Assembly (NCBI RefSeq): GCF_963583255.1
Contig: NC_084815.1
Location: forward strand, 7,053,724 to 7,117,723
Reading direction: 5' to 3'
From: Pyrus communis
Taxonomy: Eukaryota > Streptophyta > Magnoliopsida > Rosales > Rosaceae
DNA length: 64,000 nt
This document shows, in pieces, positions 11,017-21,735 of the stretch. A program made the translations under genes and the position numbers. The notes below the pieces were generated by a model. It did no database searches. It was given only the letters and a program-made list of their open reading frames with translations, and was not told the DNA's origin. How positions within the stretch are numbered: position 1 is the first letter of the stretch; every line of letters begins with the position of its first letter.

Positions 11017-11528
11017 CACTAGTAGACAAAACCTCTTTACCAACAAATACTTGCGATGGGATACACTGCTGTCGCAAAAGGACTTCCTTTTGAGATGGCA
11101 TTTGTGCTGCTGTTAAAATGGTTGATTACTTGCGACAACGCAGAGTCACCGTCGAAAAGCAAGACTACTTGCGAAAATAGAGAGTGTTGTCGTAAAATTA
11201 ATTACCATTAGCGACTGTTGTATTCACTGTCACGTACAGACAAAAAAAAATTTTGACAGCAATATAAACCTGTCGCATGGTTTGTAGAATTTATAGCGTA
11301 TATTGTAGGTGAAGACTGTCATGGATATTGGAGAACCTATGGTACTGCAGTGCGCCAGAGTGTTGTATATGACAAACAGAGAGGCTCGTCCTGCTCAAAT
11401 TCACGTATGCTCGAAGAGATAATCAACCAAAAGGTGAAAGAGAGAAAGCAGAAATTTAAAGACACGATGGAGGATGAAATTGCTGTTTTGAAGTCAAACA
11501 GTTGTTCGAACTCATCTACCCAGGTATA
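11017..11528. mobile_element. CACTA-like fragment, unit 3
   Basis: Unit 3 copy. The terminus reads CACTAGTAGACAA, one base different from units 1 and 2. Confidence 0.5.
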
Positions 11529-11947
11529 GTGTCAAAGAATGGATCTCCACACTAAGCAATCATATATTATTAATTTGGACTTGGATATTTTTGCGCATTT
11601 AGATTTCAGTATTCGTCTTTGGATACAATATATAACACTTTGTTATATGTACTTTGCTTTAATATAATCCTAGAATTCTTAGCAGATTATCTGTTGCTCT
11701 TCATGACTATAGGTTCCATTATCTGTCTCTAGTTAATTGCATATCTTATATCTCAGCTAGCACTAGCCGTCTGGGTTCACCAAGGGAATGATATGAGTCT
11801 CCCATAGCCGGTACCACCAAGACTGAGACAGCAAATGTTTTGTATGCAAATTTGTCATGTTGTATAAGTAATAAGTATCAAAATTTCTAGCTCTTTTCCA
11901 CTTAAAGAGGTTAATTACTTGCAATTTTGAAGTCTCTTTTTAAAATG

Positions 11948-12114
11948 AAAAAAAAAAAAAAAACAGTATTATATGCACTAAGAGGGTGGGGAAATGGGTT
12001 AAGCCTCACAATAAGCTTGCAATAATGTGGTTCAAATTCGCCTTTGGTGAGAATCAAACCTAAGACTTCTCACTTATAAGTGAAGAGAAATACCACTAGA
12101 CCGTAATACTAAAT
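11948..12114 (-). mobile_element. tRNA-derived SINE, unit 3
   Basis: Same insertion, with a 16-base tail. Confidence 0.65.
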
Positions 12115-12370
12115 GTGTTATTAAACCCAAATTGTTGCAAACTGCATAGCTTCATTCAAGATTAATTGCCATTACATTCAACCTAATTTTCTAGTTTTCC
12201 TTGGGAAGCAAGCTAGGTGACTTGTCATTAGCTCGCTTTATGCATTATACTACGAATGGTTCATTCGCTTGGCTTAAGCTACTTTGCCAAATTTGTGTCC
12301 TCATAGTCTTATTTTTCACTCCGCCACCACTCTCATCTCGTCCTGGTTTAAATTGTGAATAATAACGTTA

Positions 12371-13165
12371 CATCATATTTTAGCGATATTACACCGATAT
12401 TTTGACAAAATATTACTAAAGTGTGATTTTTCCTCCCTTTTTTCCCTTTTTTTCTTCTTTTTCCTTTTTTTTTTCCCTTCCTTTACATCGAAATTTTCGA
12501 TATTTTAGCGATATTACACCGATATTTTGACAAAATATTACTAAAGTGTGAGCGAAATTATCGACATCGATATTGTCGATATTTGTACGATATGTACATG
12601 GATATGTTCCGAAGTATCCGTGATTCGAAAAAACCGAAATATCCTCGATATTTCATCAATATTATCGATATTTCAGACTATGATGTCAAGAAGGTCTATG
12701 CAGTCATTTTTAGACACATGTGCATCATTTTCTTGTGAGTATTAAAGATATATTTGACCAGAAATTTAATATTTGGATTTGTGTATTTCTTTCTCTTCAG
12801 ATAAGACACATGTGTCCCCTCAATTCATTGTGCATAGATTCTTTATAGTAATAATTAATGGATACTCCAAAAAATCTTTTGAATTGGATATTGCCAAAAG
12901 TCTTCACACATATCTAATCACTGCTCACATACCTCAAAAAAATCTTTTGGGTTTCAATTTGCTTCAAAACTTTTGAATTTTTTTGGGTTTTGTTATAGGT
13001 ATCGGGAAATATCAAGAATATCGACAAAATATTGGAGATATCGCACTTATCGGGGATATATCGTCGATATAGAGGAAGATATGACCTTACCCCCAATATC
13101 GGTATCGACAGTTGAAAATATTGATATATCAACCAATATATCGGTGTATCGGCCGATATTTCAAT
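12371..13165. repeat. CGATAT-rich block, unit 3
   Basis: Same as unit 2, including the deletion. The equivalent is missing from unit 4. Confidence 0.45.
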
Positions 13166-13393
13166 CCTTGGCCTTGACTTCTCAAAACTTGATTCCGGAA
13201 TAATCCTTGATGATTCTGTAGTGGAAGCCTTGACTTGGCAAAACTCGAGAGGAAACAAGGATGAGGACAACAATTTACTCATAACTAGAACGTCATATAT
13301 TATGAACAACAAATATAATTAGATCGTCATATATATGTGGTTTCAATAAGTTTGAAATAATAAATAGTTGCCGTATAATTTGGTATAAGTTAC

Positions 13394-13493
13394 TGCTTGA
13401 GTACTATTTCGTAGTCAGACAGATTGTAGTGCTTGAGTACTATTCGTAGTCAGACAGACGTCACAGACCGACCTGTTTCTTATCTCTATAAAT
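13394..13493 (+). promoter_or_regulatory. GH17 copy 4 core promoter
   Basis: Two 35-36-bp repeats (starts near 13,395 and 13,431), CGTCA at 13,459-13,463 and TATAAAT at 13,487-13,493. Confidence 0.6.
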
Positions 13494-13533
13494 TCAGGAG
13501 CAAGAGGCAACATTCGGAGGCACTTCAAATACG

Positions 13534-14877
13534 ATGGCTAAATCAAGTTCATCAGTTGGTAGAGCCAGAGGCCCTTCTGTGATTTCCATGATACTTGTTC
13601 TTGGGCAGCTGATGGCCAGCTTCGAAACAACAGGTATACATGTACTCTCTCTCTCTCTCTCTCACTGCATATGCATGTTACATGCACACAAACACATAAA
13701 GGAGGTTCAAATAGCAACAGTCATTTAGGACTACGGTCTAATGATATTCTTCTTTACTTATAAGCGAGAGGTAAATTAGCCACTTACGAAGTTCGAACCT
13801 ATGTCGTCATTCATTCAAGGACTCAACACCTTTGCATAAAGAACCGCTTGCAATATACTTTTCCCATATTCATTGTGATGCTTTTTGTGACAATATATCT
13901 AATTAATTCATTAATTTCTTTTTTAATATATTACAGGCGCCCAAATTGGTGTATGTTATGGAATGTTGGGAGACTTACCACCCCCAGCAGAAGTTATTGC
14001 TCTCTACAAGAAAAATAACATCCGAAGAATGCGACTATATGATCCGAACCCAGCAGCTCTAGCAGCCCTCAGAGGCTCTGGCATTGAGCTCATATTAGAC
14101 ATACCAAAGGACCAACTTCAAAACATTGCTTCAAGTCAAGCCAATGCAAATACATGGGTCCAAAACAATGTCAGAAACTATGCCAATGTAAGATTCAAAT
14201 ACATTGCCGTAGGAAACGAAGTCAAGCCCTCGGACTCGTCTGCTCAATTTCTGGTCCCGGCCATGCGGAACATTCAAAATGCGATTTCCAGTGCCGGTCT
14301 TGGAAACCAAATCAAAGTTTCCACCGCCATAGACACCGGTGTGCTTGGAAATTCCTTTCCTCCATCAAAAGGAGAATTTAAGGGTGACTATAGCCCAATT
14401 TTGAATCCTGTTGTCCGGTTCCTGGTGGACAACAAATCTCCGCTACTCGTTAATTTGTATCCTTATTTTAGTTATATTGGCAACCCTCGTGACATTCGTC
14501 TAGATTATGCTCTTTTCACAGCTCCGTCAGTTGTAGTACAAGATGGCCAACGTGGTTATCGTAATCTTTTCGATGCCATTTTGGATGCTGTTTACGCTGC
14601 GCTTGACAAGGTCGGTGGAGGATCTTTGGAAATTGTTATATCGGAGAGTGGTTGGCCGACAGCTGGTGGGACGGCAACAACAGTTGATAATGCGAGGACT
14701 TATAACTCGAATTTGATTCAACATGTGAAGGGAGGGACTCCAAGGAAGCCTGGAAAACCCATTGAAACTTACATCTTTGCCATGTTTGATGAGAATAGAA
14801 AGACCCCAGAGTTTGAGAAACATTGGGGGCTATTCTCCCCTAACAAACAGCCTAAATACCCAATCAATTTCAACTAA
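13534..14877 (+). CDS. Beta-1,3-glucanase (GH17, PR-2 type), copy 4
   Basis: Intact 346-aa GH17 glucanase with exons 13,534-13,633 and 13,937-14,877. The protein is the same as copy 3, and the intron matches copy 3 by eye, including the short CT-repeat after the donor site. The catalytic glutamates and signal peptide are intact. It is the most downstream gene of the array, and about 2.7 kb of its own unit's hAT-facing flank separates it from the hAT-like element. Identity with copy 3 points to very recent duplication or gene conversion. Confidence 0.93.
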
Positions 14878-15210
14878 TATTAGCAAGTAAATTTACTGTG
14901 AAAATAAAGGGAGGCTGTGGTTTGCAATTATACCCACTAAATAAAAACTGCAAAGTTATAATGCAGTCCCATAAAAAATGTAAGGTGACTCAAGGCCCGG
15001 AGGACTTCAAATTTATTTCTGGCTTTGTAATATCTCAATCTGAATAAACAAAATGAGTACGGTTAATATACCAAGAGAAAAATGGTTTTCGTATGTATGT
15101 ATGTTCACATTATATTTTTTCTCAGTTTTTTTATGTTCTGTTATTGTACTTTTGTAAAAGATGGAACACTTTTCTTCATGTCGGTAATAACTAAAATAAA
15201 AGGGAAAATT

Positions 15211-15420
15211 TTTCGAGGACTCAAGACTACACCATGTCTACTACATTCTCCATTCTTATCCAAAAAATTTAACATAGAAGGCTGCTAGGTAATTTCCACA
15301 ATTGTAGCTCCTCCGTCTCAATTTCCGTAGCCATCATAACCGGTATGCCTAGCAAAATATAGCCATAGTTTTTCATAAGGGCAGCACCAGTCTAACCCAT
15401 GGTTGTTCTACAAATACTGC
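15211..15420 (-). pseudogene. PAP16-like last-exon relic in unit 4
   Basis: Matches the unit 3 relic by eye, including its private substitution near 15,260. Confidence 0.72.
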
Positions 15421-15444
15421 CTCCCACAACCCGAAAGAAAATAA

Positions 15445-15956
15445 CACTAGTAGACAAAACCTCTTTACCAACAAATACTTGCGATGGGATACACTGCTGT
15501 CGCAAAAGGACTTCCTTTTGAGATGGCATTTGTGCTGCTGTTAAAATGGTTGATTACTTGCGACAACGCAGAGTCACCGTCGAAAAGCAAGACTACTTGC
15601 GAAAATAGAGAGTGTTGTCGTAAAATTAATTACCATTAGCGACTGTTGTATTCACTGTCACGTACAGACAAAAAAAAATTTTGACAGCAATATAAACCTG
15701 TCGCATGGTTTGTAGAATTTATAGCGTATATTGTAGGTGAAGACTGTCATGGATATTGGAGAACCTATGGTACTGCAGTGCGCCAGAGTGTTGTATATGA
15801 CAAACAGAGAGGCTCGTCCTGCTCAAATTCACGTATGCTCGAAGAGATAATCAACCAAAAGGTGAAAGAGAGAAAGCAGAAATTTAAAGACACGATGGAG
15901 GATGAAATTGCTGTTTTGAAGTCAAACAGTTGTTCGAACTCATCTACCCAGGTATA
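15445..15956. mobile_element. CACTA-like fragment, unit 4
   Basis: Unit 4 copy with the same CACTAG terminus as unit 3. Confidence 0.5.
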
Positions 15957-16375
15957 GTGTCAAAGAATGGATCTCCACACTAAGCAATCATATATTATTA
16001 ATTTGGACTTGGATATTTTTGCGCATTTAGATTTCAGTATTCGTCTTTGGATACAATATATAACACTTTGTTATATGTACTTTGCTTTAATATAATCCTA
16101 GAATTCTTAGCAGATTATCTGTTGCTCTTCATGACTATAGGTTCCATTATCTGTCTCTAGTTAATTGCATATCTTATATCTCAGCTAGCACTAGCCGTCT
16201 GGGTTCACCAAGGGAATGATATGAGTCTCCCATAGCCGGTACCACCAAGACTGAGACAGCAAATGTTTTGTATGCAAATTTGTCATGTTGTATAAGTAAT
16301 AAGTATCAAAATTTCTAGCTCTTTTCCACTTAAAGAGGTTAATTACTTGCAATTTTGAAGTCTCTTTTTAAAATG

Positions 16376-16543
16376 AAAAAAAAAAAAAAAACAGTATTAT
16401 ATGCACTAAGAGGGTGGGGAAATGGGCTAAGCCTTACAATAAGTTTGCAATAATATGGTTCAAATTCGCCTTTGGTGAGAATCAAACCTAAGACTTCTCA
16501 CTTGTAAGTGAAGAGGAATACCACTAGACCGTAATACTAAATG
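16376..16543 (-). mobile_element. tRNA-derived SINE, unit 4
   Basis: Same insertion. The tail matches unit 3, but the body from ~16,430 on carries several private substitutions (CCTTACAATAAGTTTG against CCTCACAATAAGCTTG). The change from near-identity to divergence happens inside this SINE. Confidence 0.65.
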
Positions 16544-16805
16544 TGTTATTAAACCCAAATTGTTGCAAACTGCATAGCTTCATTCAAGATTAATTGCCAT
16601 TACATTCAACCTAATTTTCTAGTTTTCCTTGGGAAGCAAGCTAGGTGACTTGTCATTAGCTCACTTTATGCATTATACTATGAATGGTTCATTCGCTTGG
16701 CTTAAGCTACTTTGCCAAATTTGTGTCCTCATAGTCTTGTTTTTCACTCCGCCACTACACTCTCATCTCGTCCTGGTTTAAATTATGAATAATAACGTTA
16801 CATCG

Positions 16806-17579
16806 TATTTCACCTTACAAAATTTATAATTCAAATCGGGTATTGATTTTACTCGATGAGCATGTTTGTTCGTTTCACGAGTTCTTGAGTTTGACAGTAA
16901 ATATATAAGATGATTGAAGGAGATGTTGTGTTTTTTCGGAGAGATGTGTTTTTTCTCTCACTCTATTTATGTCACATATTAGACACACACAATACCAAAA
17001 CGAGCTTCTATTTAATTTGGGATTCCTAATTTCTTGGAAAATAAAATCTACATATCATAGTTTTGGGTGAACCGGCACCCTATTGCCATTTACCCCTAAA
17101 CTACTTTGCTTCTCAATTTACCGCGTAAACTTGCACGAATTATTCACTTTGAGGGTCTGAAGTCTTGACTAGAGTTGTGCTCCTTAAATTTTGCCTTACT
17201 CCAGATTGAGATATTGTGTTAACCAATGACTCGGTCGTGTTTCAGTTCGATTATAATTTTAATTTGGCTCATAATACCCTGTCACACCTTTGTGGTAGTC
17301 ATTTCGGGTAGAAGAAATAATTTGGTTCCATAACAACGTTTTGGTGTTTGGTGCCATGTTGATCTAAAATCGGCCTCAGCCAATAAGTCAAAGATTTCGG
17401 GATCTCTTTGCCCTTCAAGTTTGTGTTGCAGGTGTGCCAACTCGTTGTCTAAGGCCAAATGAATAAAGTTGGATATTTTAGTTACGGTATGAAATGTGAC
17501 TGGGAACCAAGAAAGGAACCCGTCTCGGCAGTAGGTTCTCTACGCCTTGGGTGCAAGGACTTTTGAGATGGGTGTTGTC
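16806..17579. other. Intergenic stretch after the array
   Basis: No gene, RNA or repeat recognised. It ends at the 8-bp target duplication of the hAT-like element. Confidence 0.5.
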
Positions 17580-17587
17580 CCTGCGGC

Positions 17588-20500
17588 TAGACCTGGCAAT
17601 TTCTTACACGACCCGTTAACACGACACGTAAACGACACGAAAATAACGGGTTTCGGGTCAACACGATAACTAATCGGGTCATTATCGGGTCACACGATAA
17701 TAACCCGTTAATAACGGGTCCTTAACAGGTTTACACGAGAGTGACACGCGGATAACCTGTTTCGACACGATAAGAAAAATGCTATTTTGATGATTTTAAT
17801 TTTTTAAACTACTAAAAAAAACTTACTATAAAATGCAATAGATATAATGAATATGTATATATTGTTTATTAATTATTATTCTATATAAACTTTAAATTTT
17901 AAGTTTTTTTTATTTATTTATTTTTATAGTATATTATAGGCAAAGATTGAGATTAAAAATCATAAAACACATTAAAAATAAAAATATCAAGTAATATAAA
18001 AATACCGAACACATAAAAAAATTATAATAATTAATTTTCCGCCTAATATTTCAAGAGTTTCATCCATTTCCCGCCTAATGTTTGGGAAATTTTGCAGCCT
18101 ATATCCATCCATTTCCCGCCTAATATTTAACCTAAAGAAACTCTAAGTGTTAGTTAATGTATCGTTTTGATGGGATACGCATCATATGAAACAAATTTCA
18201 ATGATCCAACCGTCAAACTTGTTTATATATGCTTCGAGATCGCATATGCCAAAATTTGCAAAAAAAAAATATTCAGAGATCAAGAAACGAGACAAAACGT
18301 TTCAACGGTTATAAACGAAAAATCACGATTTAACGGTTGTTTTAACTCTGATTTTGATGATTTTTTACAGCTATACTCTTTGACCCTATATGAATATAAT
18401 GAATGAATTCGATCTTCAATTTAAAATATTTACATTGGTGGATACCACAAAATCTTATGTTATACTTGATAAAAGTATAAATAAACTCTCAAGTGTTAGT
18501 GAATTTATCATTTTGATGGGATACGCATCTTACAAAACTAATTTCAACGATCCAACCGTCAAACTTGTTTATATATGCTTCGATATCGCATACACCAAAA
18601 ATTGCAAAAAACAAACATTCAGAGATCAAGTAACGAGACAAAAAATTTTGACGGTTATAAATGAAAAATCACGATTTAACGGTTATTTTAACTCCGATTT
18701 TGATGATTTTTTACAGCTACACTCCTTGACCCTGTATGAATACAATGAATGAATTCGATCTTCAATTTAAAATATTTATACTAGTGGACACCACAAAATC
18801 TTATGTTATACTTAATGAAAGTATAAATAAACTCTTAAGTGTTAGTGAATCTATCGTTTTGATGGGATACGCATCCTACGAAACTAATTTCAACGATCTA
18901 ACCGTCAAACTTGTTTATATATGCTTCGAGATTGCATACGCCAAAAATTGCAAAAAACAAACATTTAGAGATCAAGTAACGAGACAAAATTTTTCAACGG
19001 TTATAAACGAAAAATCATGATTTAACGGTTATTTTAACTCTAATTTTGATGATTTTTTACAGCTACACTCCTTGACCCTATATGAATACAATGAATGAAT
19101 TCGATCTTCAATTTAAAATATTTACACTAGTGGATACCACAAAATCTTATGTTATACTTGATGAAAATATAAATAAACTCTTAAGAGTTAGTGAATCTAT
19201 CGTTTTGATGGGTTACGCTTCCTACGAAACTAATGTCAACGATCCAACCGTCAAACTTGTTTATATATGCTTCAAGATCGCATACACCAAAAATTGAAAA
19301 AAACAAACATTCAGAGATCAAGTAATGAGACAAAACTTTTTGACGGTTATAAATGAAAAATCATGATTTAACGGTTATTTTAACTCCGATTTTGATGATT
19401 TTTTATAGCTACACTCCTTGACCCTATATGAATACAATGAATGAATTTGATCTTCAATTTAAAATATTTACACTAGTGGATACCACAAAATCTTATGTTA
19501 TACTTGATGAAAGTATAAATAAACTCTTAAGTGTTAGTGAATCTATTGTTTTGATGGGATACGCATCCTACGAAACTAATTTCAACGATCCAACCGTCAA
19601 ACTTGTTTATATATGCTTCGAGATCGCATACGCCAAAAATTGCAAAAAACAAACATTCAGAGATCAAGTAACGAGACAAAACTTTTCAACGGTTATAAAC
19701 GAAAAATCACGATTTAACGGTTATTTGAACTTCGATTTTGATGATTTTTTACAGCTACACTCCTTGACCCTATATGAATACAATGAATGAATTCGATCTT
19801 CAATTTAAAATATTTACATTAGTGGATACCATAAAATCTTATGTTATACTTAATGAAAATATAAATAAACTATAAGTGTTAGTTAATGTATCGTTTTGAT
19901 GGGATACGCATCATATGAAATTAATTTCAATGATCCAACCATCAAATGTGTTTATATATGCTTCGAGATCACATACGCCAAAAATTGCAAAAATCAAACA
20001 TTCAGAGATCAAGTAACGAGACAAAATGTTTCGACGGTTATAAACGAAAAATCACGATTTAACGGTTATTTTAACTCTGATTTTGATGATTTTTTACAGC
20101 TACACTCCTTGATCCTATATGAATACAATGAACTAATTTGATCGTCAATTTAAAATATTTACAGAAGTGAATATATACCACAAAATCTTATGTCATGATG
20201 ATCTATGAAAATTGAGGATTTTGTAAAAGGAATAACATGTAAGCTTTGAGTTCCATTGGCAAGGTTACATGATCGTTTAGATTTTTAAAACCCTCCAAAT
20301 CTCATGAACAATGTTATTTATTTTAGTGAAAAATTAATAAAATTAATAATAATTATTGTAGATGTGTGAAAAATGTAATCACTCATAATAAAAAGCTTTA
20401 CAACTTTCATTAAGGGGTCAACTCCGAAATTTAGTATGCATATACTGATTTAGTATTATGTTTTACATTTTTTTGGGTCAAATTATGTTTTTCATTTTCA

Positions 20501-20700
20501 TTTTTATTGATTTAAAATATATTTTTCTTAACGGGTAACGGGTCGGGTCATATTACCTGAAAATATTAACGGGTTGATTTCGGGTCGGGTCATATTACCC
20601 GTTTACTTTAACGGGTATTACACGACACGACCCGTTAAGCTATCGGGTATGACACGAAAACGACACGAACACGAGAAACACGACACGAATGCCAGGTCTA
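17588..20700. mobile_element. hAT-like non-autonomous transposon with internal tandem repeats
   Basis: Ends are inverted copies of TAGACCTGGCA, followed by ~180-bp subterminal regions rich in ACGGGT and CACGACAC in opposite orientation. A perfect 8-bp direct repeat, CCTGCGGC, flanks the element (17,580-17,587 and 20,701-20,708). An 8-bp duplication is the hallmark of hAT elements. No transposase domain is visible, so it is non-autonomous. The centre is filled by six 346-bp tandem repeats. Confidence 0.85.
18137..20170 (+). repeat. Six tandem ~346-bp repeats inside the hAT-like element
   Basis: The marker GATGGGATACGCATC recurs with its ATG at 18,170, 18,516, 18,862, 19,208 (one base changed), 19,554 and 19,899, giving spacings of 346, 346, 346, 346 and 345 bp. 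Copies look above 90% similar by eye. Each unit is almost fully open in one frame, and reading frames of up to 120 codons end in LTLYEYNE. Because 346 is not a multiple of three, each unit is in a new frame. Coding is not supported by any recognisable domain. Confidence 0.9.
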
Positions 20701-20708
20701 CCTGCGGC

Positions 20709-21025
20709 ATGATTCAAAGTTTGAGAGAATAACTTTTACTCTAAGTGCAATAAAATAAATTACGCTAGGTGCGAGAAAATAATTTGCAGGAACTAAAATT
20801 AATTGAAAATAGAAAGATAAGTAGGGATACATTTTGAATATATATTAAAAAAATTAAAAAAAAAAAGATAAAGCACGTTGGTGCAGAGACACTAAAAAGA
20901 TGAGTTGAATGTAATGGTCGGAGACCTCTAAGACTCACCTAGAGGATCCTATATACTAATTGAGATCATCCACTCTCAATGAATGCCCCTTGATTGCCTA
21001 TTGAGCCTTTATTTATTTATTTTTT
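20709..21025. other. Intergenic stretch between hAT-like element and SINE
   Basis: A/T-rich, with no feature recognised. Confidence 0.4.
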
Positions 21026-21195
21026 TTTTTTTAAACAAACGATATTATCTACATTAAGAATAGGGTTTAGACTTAACCTTACAATAGGTTAGCAATAATG
21101 TGTGTGGTTCAAATTCCTCTTTGATAAGAATCGAACCAATGATCTCTCACTTACAAGTGAAGAGAAATACCACTAAACCGTAATACTAAATGGCC
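21026..21195 (-). mobile_element. tRNA-derived SINE, diverged copy
   Basis: Minus-strand head TAGTATTACGGTTTAGTGG, box B-like TTGGTTCGATTCTT, body AACCACACACATTATTGC and 3' end GATAATATCGTTTG, followed by an A/T-rich tail. It is a clearly related but more diverged member of the family in the GH17 units, with an independent insertion site. Confidence 0.6.
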
Positions 21196-21439
21196 TCTCA
21201 AGCCTTGATTTATTTCCATTACAAAATTCAAAATATATTTTACTCAATGGCAAATATGATGATGTCTTTGTCTTCAATTTGCAAATAATTTCCTCCATGA
21301 ATGTTATGATTGGTGATTATGACTCAATTCTTTTTTTCTTTTCTTTTTTTCACTATGACTAAATTCAAAATGATGACCATGCTATGTAGAAGATGCCAAA
21401 TGTAGGTATAAACAGTGTGACACATTCTTGATCTTCGAA

Positions 21440-21735
21440 TCAACCTACTAAATAAAAGCTGCAAAGTTATATGTAGTCACATAGAAAACGTAGGGTCACG
21501 ATCTAGAATTTGAAATTTATTTCTGGCATTGCAGTATCTACGCATCATATCATATTGTTTATACATATATTGAGCGATGAATAAACAAAATGTATACGGT
21601 TTATATGCAGAGAGATGTACGGTCGTTTGTATGTATACGTATTATTTATTTTCATGTTATTTTATTGTACTTTTGTAAAGATGGAAAACTTCTCTCTCTA
21701 TTGCAATGGGACATAAAATTAGAATGAAAAAGTTT
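21440..21735 (+). pseudogene. Remnant of GH17 3' flank beside live PAP exon
   Basis: Aligns with the sequence after the GH17 stop codon in the array (about 1,576-1,855). Shared blocks include ACTAAATAAA..CTGCAAAGTTAT, GAATAAACAAAATG.TACGGTT and TATTGTACTTTTGTAAA.GATGG. The GH17 coding region itself is absent. Similarity continues straight into the PAP16-like last exon, as it does in each array unit. Confidence 0.7.

Larger units (their letters stand above)
8922..13349 (+). repeat. GH17 tandem array unit 3
   Basis: Third unit, 4,428 bp. GH17 exon 2 encodes the same protein as in units 2 and 4. Small markers shared with unit 4 only are CACTAG in place of CACTAC at the CACTA-like terminus (11,017) and TTGCGAAAAT for TTGCGACAAT near 11,168. 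Both indicate that unit 3 and unit 4 are the most recent duplicates. Confidence 0.9.
13350..16805 (+). repeat. GH17 tandem array unit 4 (3'-truncated)
   Basis: Fourth and last unit. By eye it matches unit 3 from its start to about 16,430, then carries several substitutions through the SINE and its flank. It stops matching near 16,805, just where units 1-3 enter the CGATAT block, and so lacks roughly the last 950 bp of a full unit. The sequence beyond is unrelated to the array. Confidence 0.85.

Noticed and set aside
16920..17580. Possible hidden gene after the array
   Set aside because: No open frame or splice-consistent homology seen on either strand.
18137..20170. Tandem 346-bp repeats considered as a CRISPR array or as a new repeat-protein gene
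   Set aside because: There are no short repeats with unique spacers, the period is not a multiple of three, and the array sits inside a TIR element with a target duplication.
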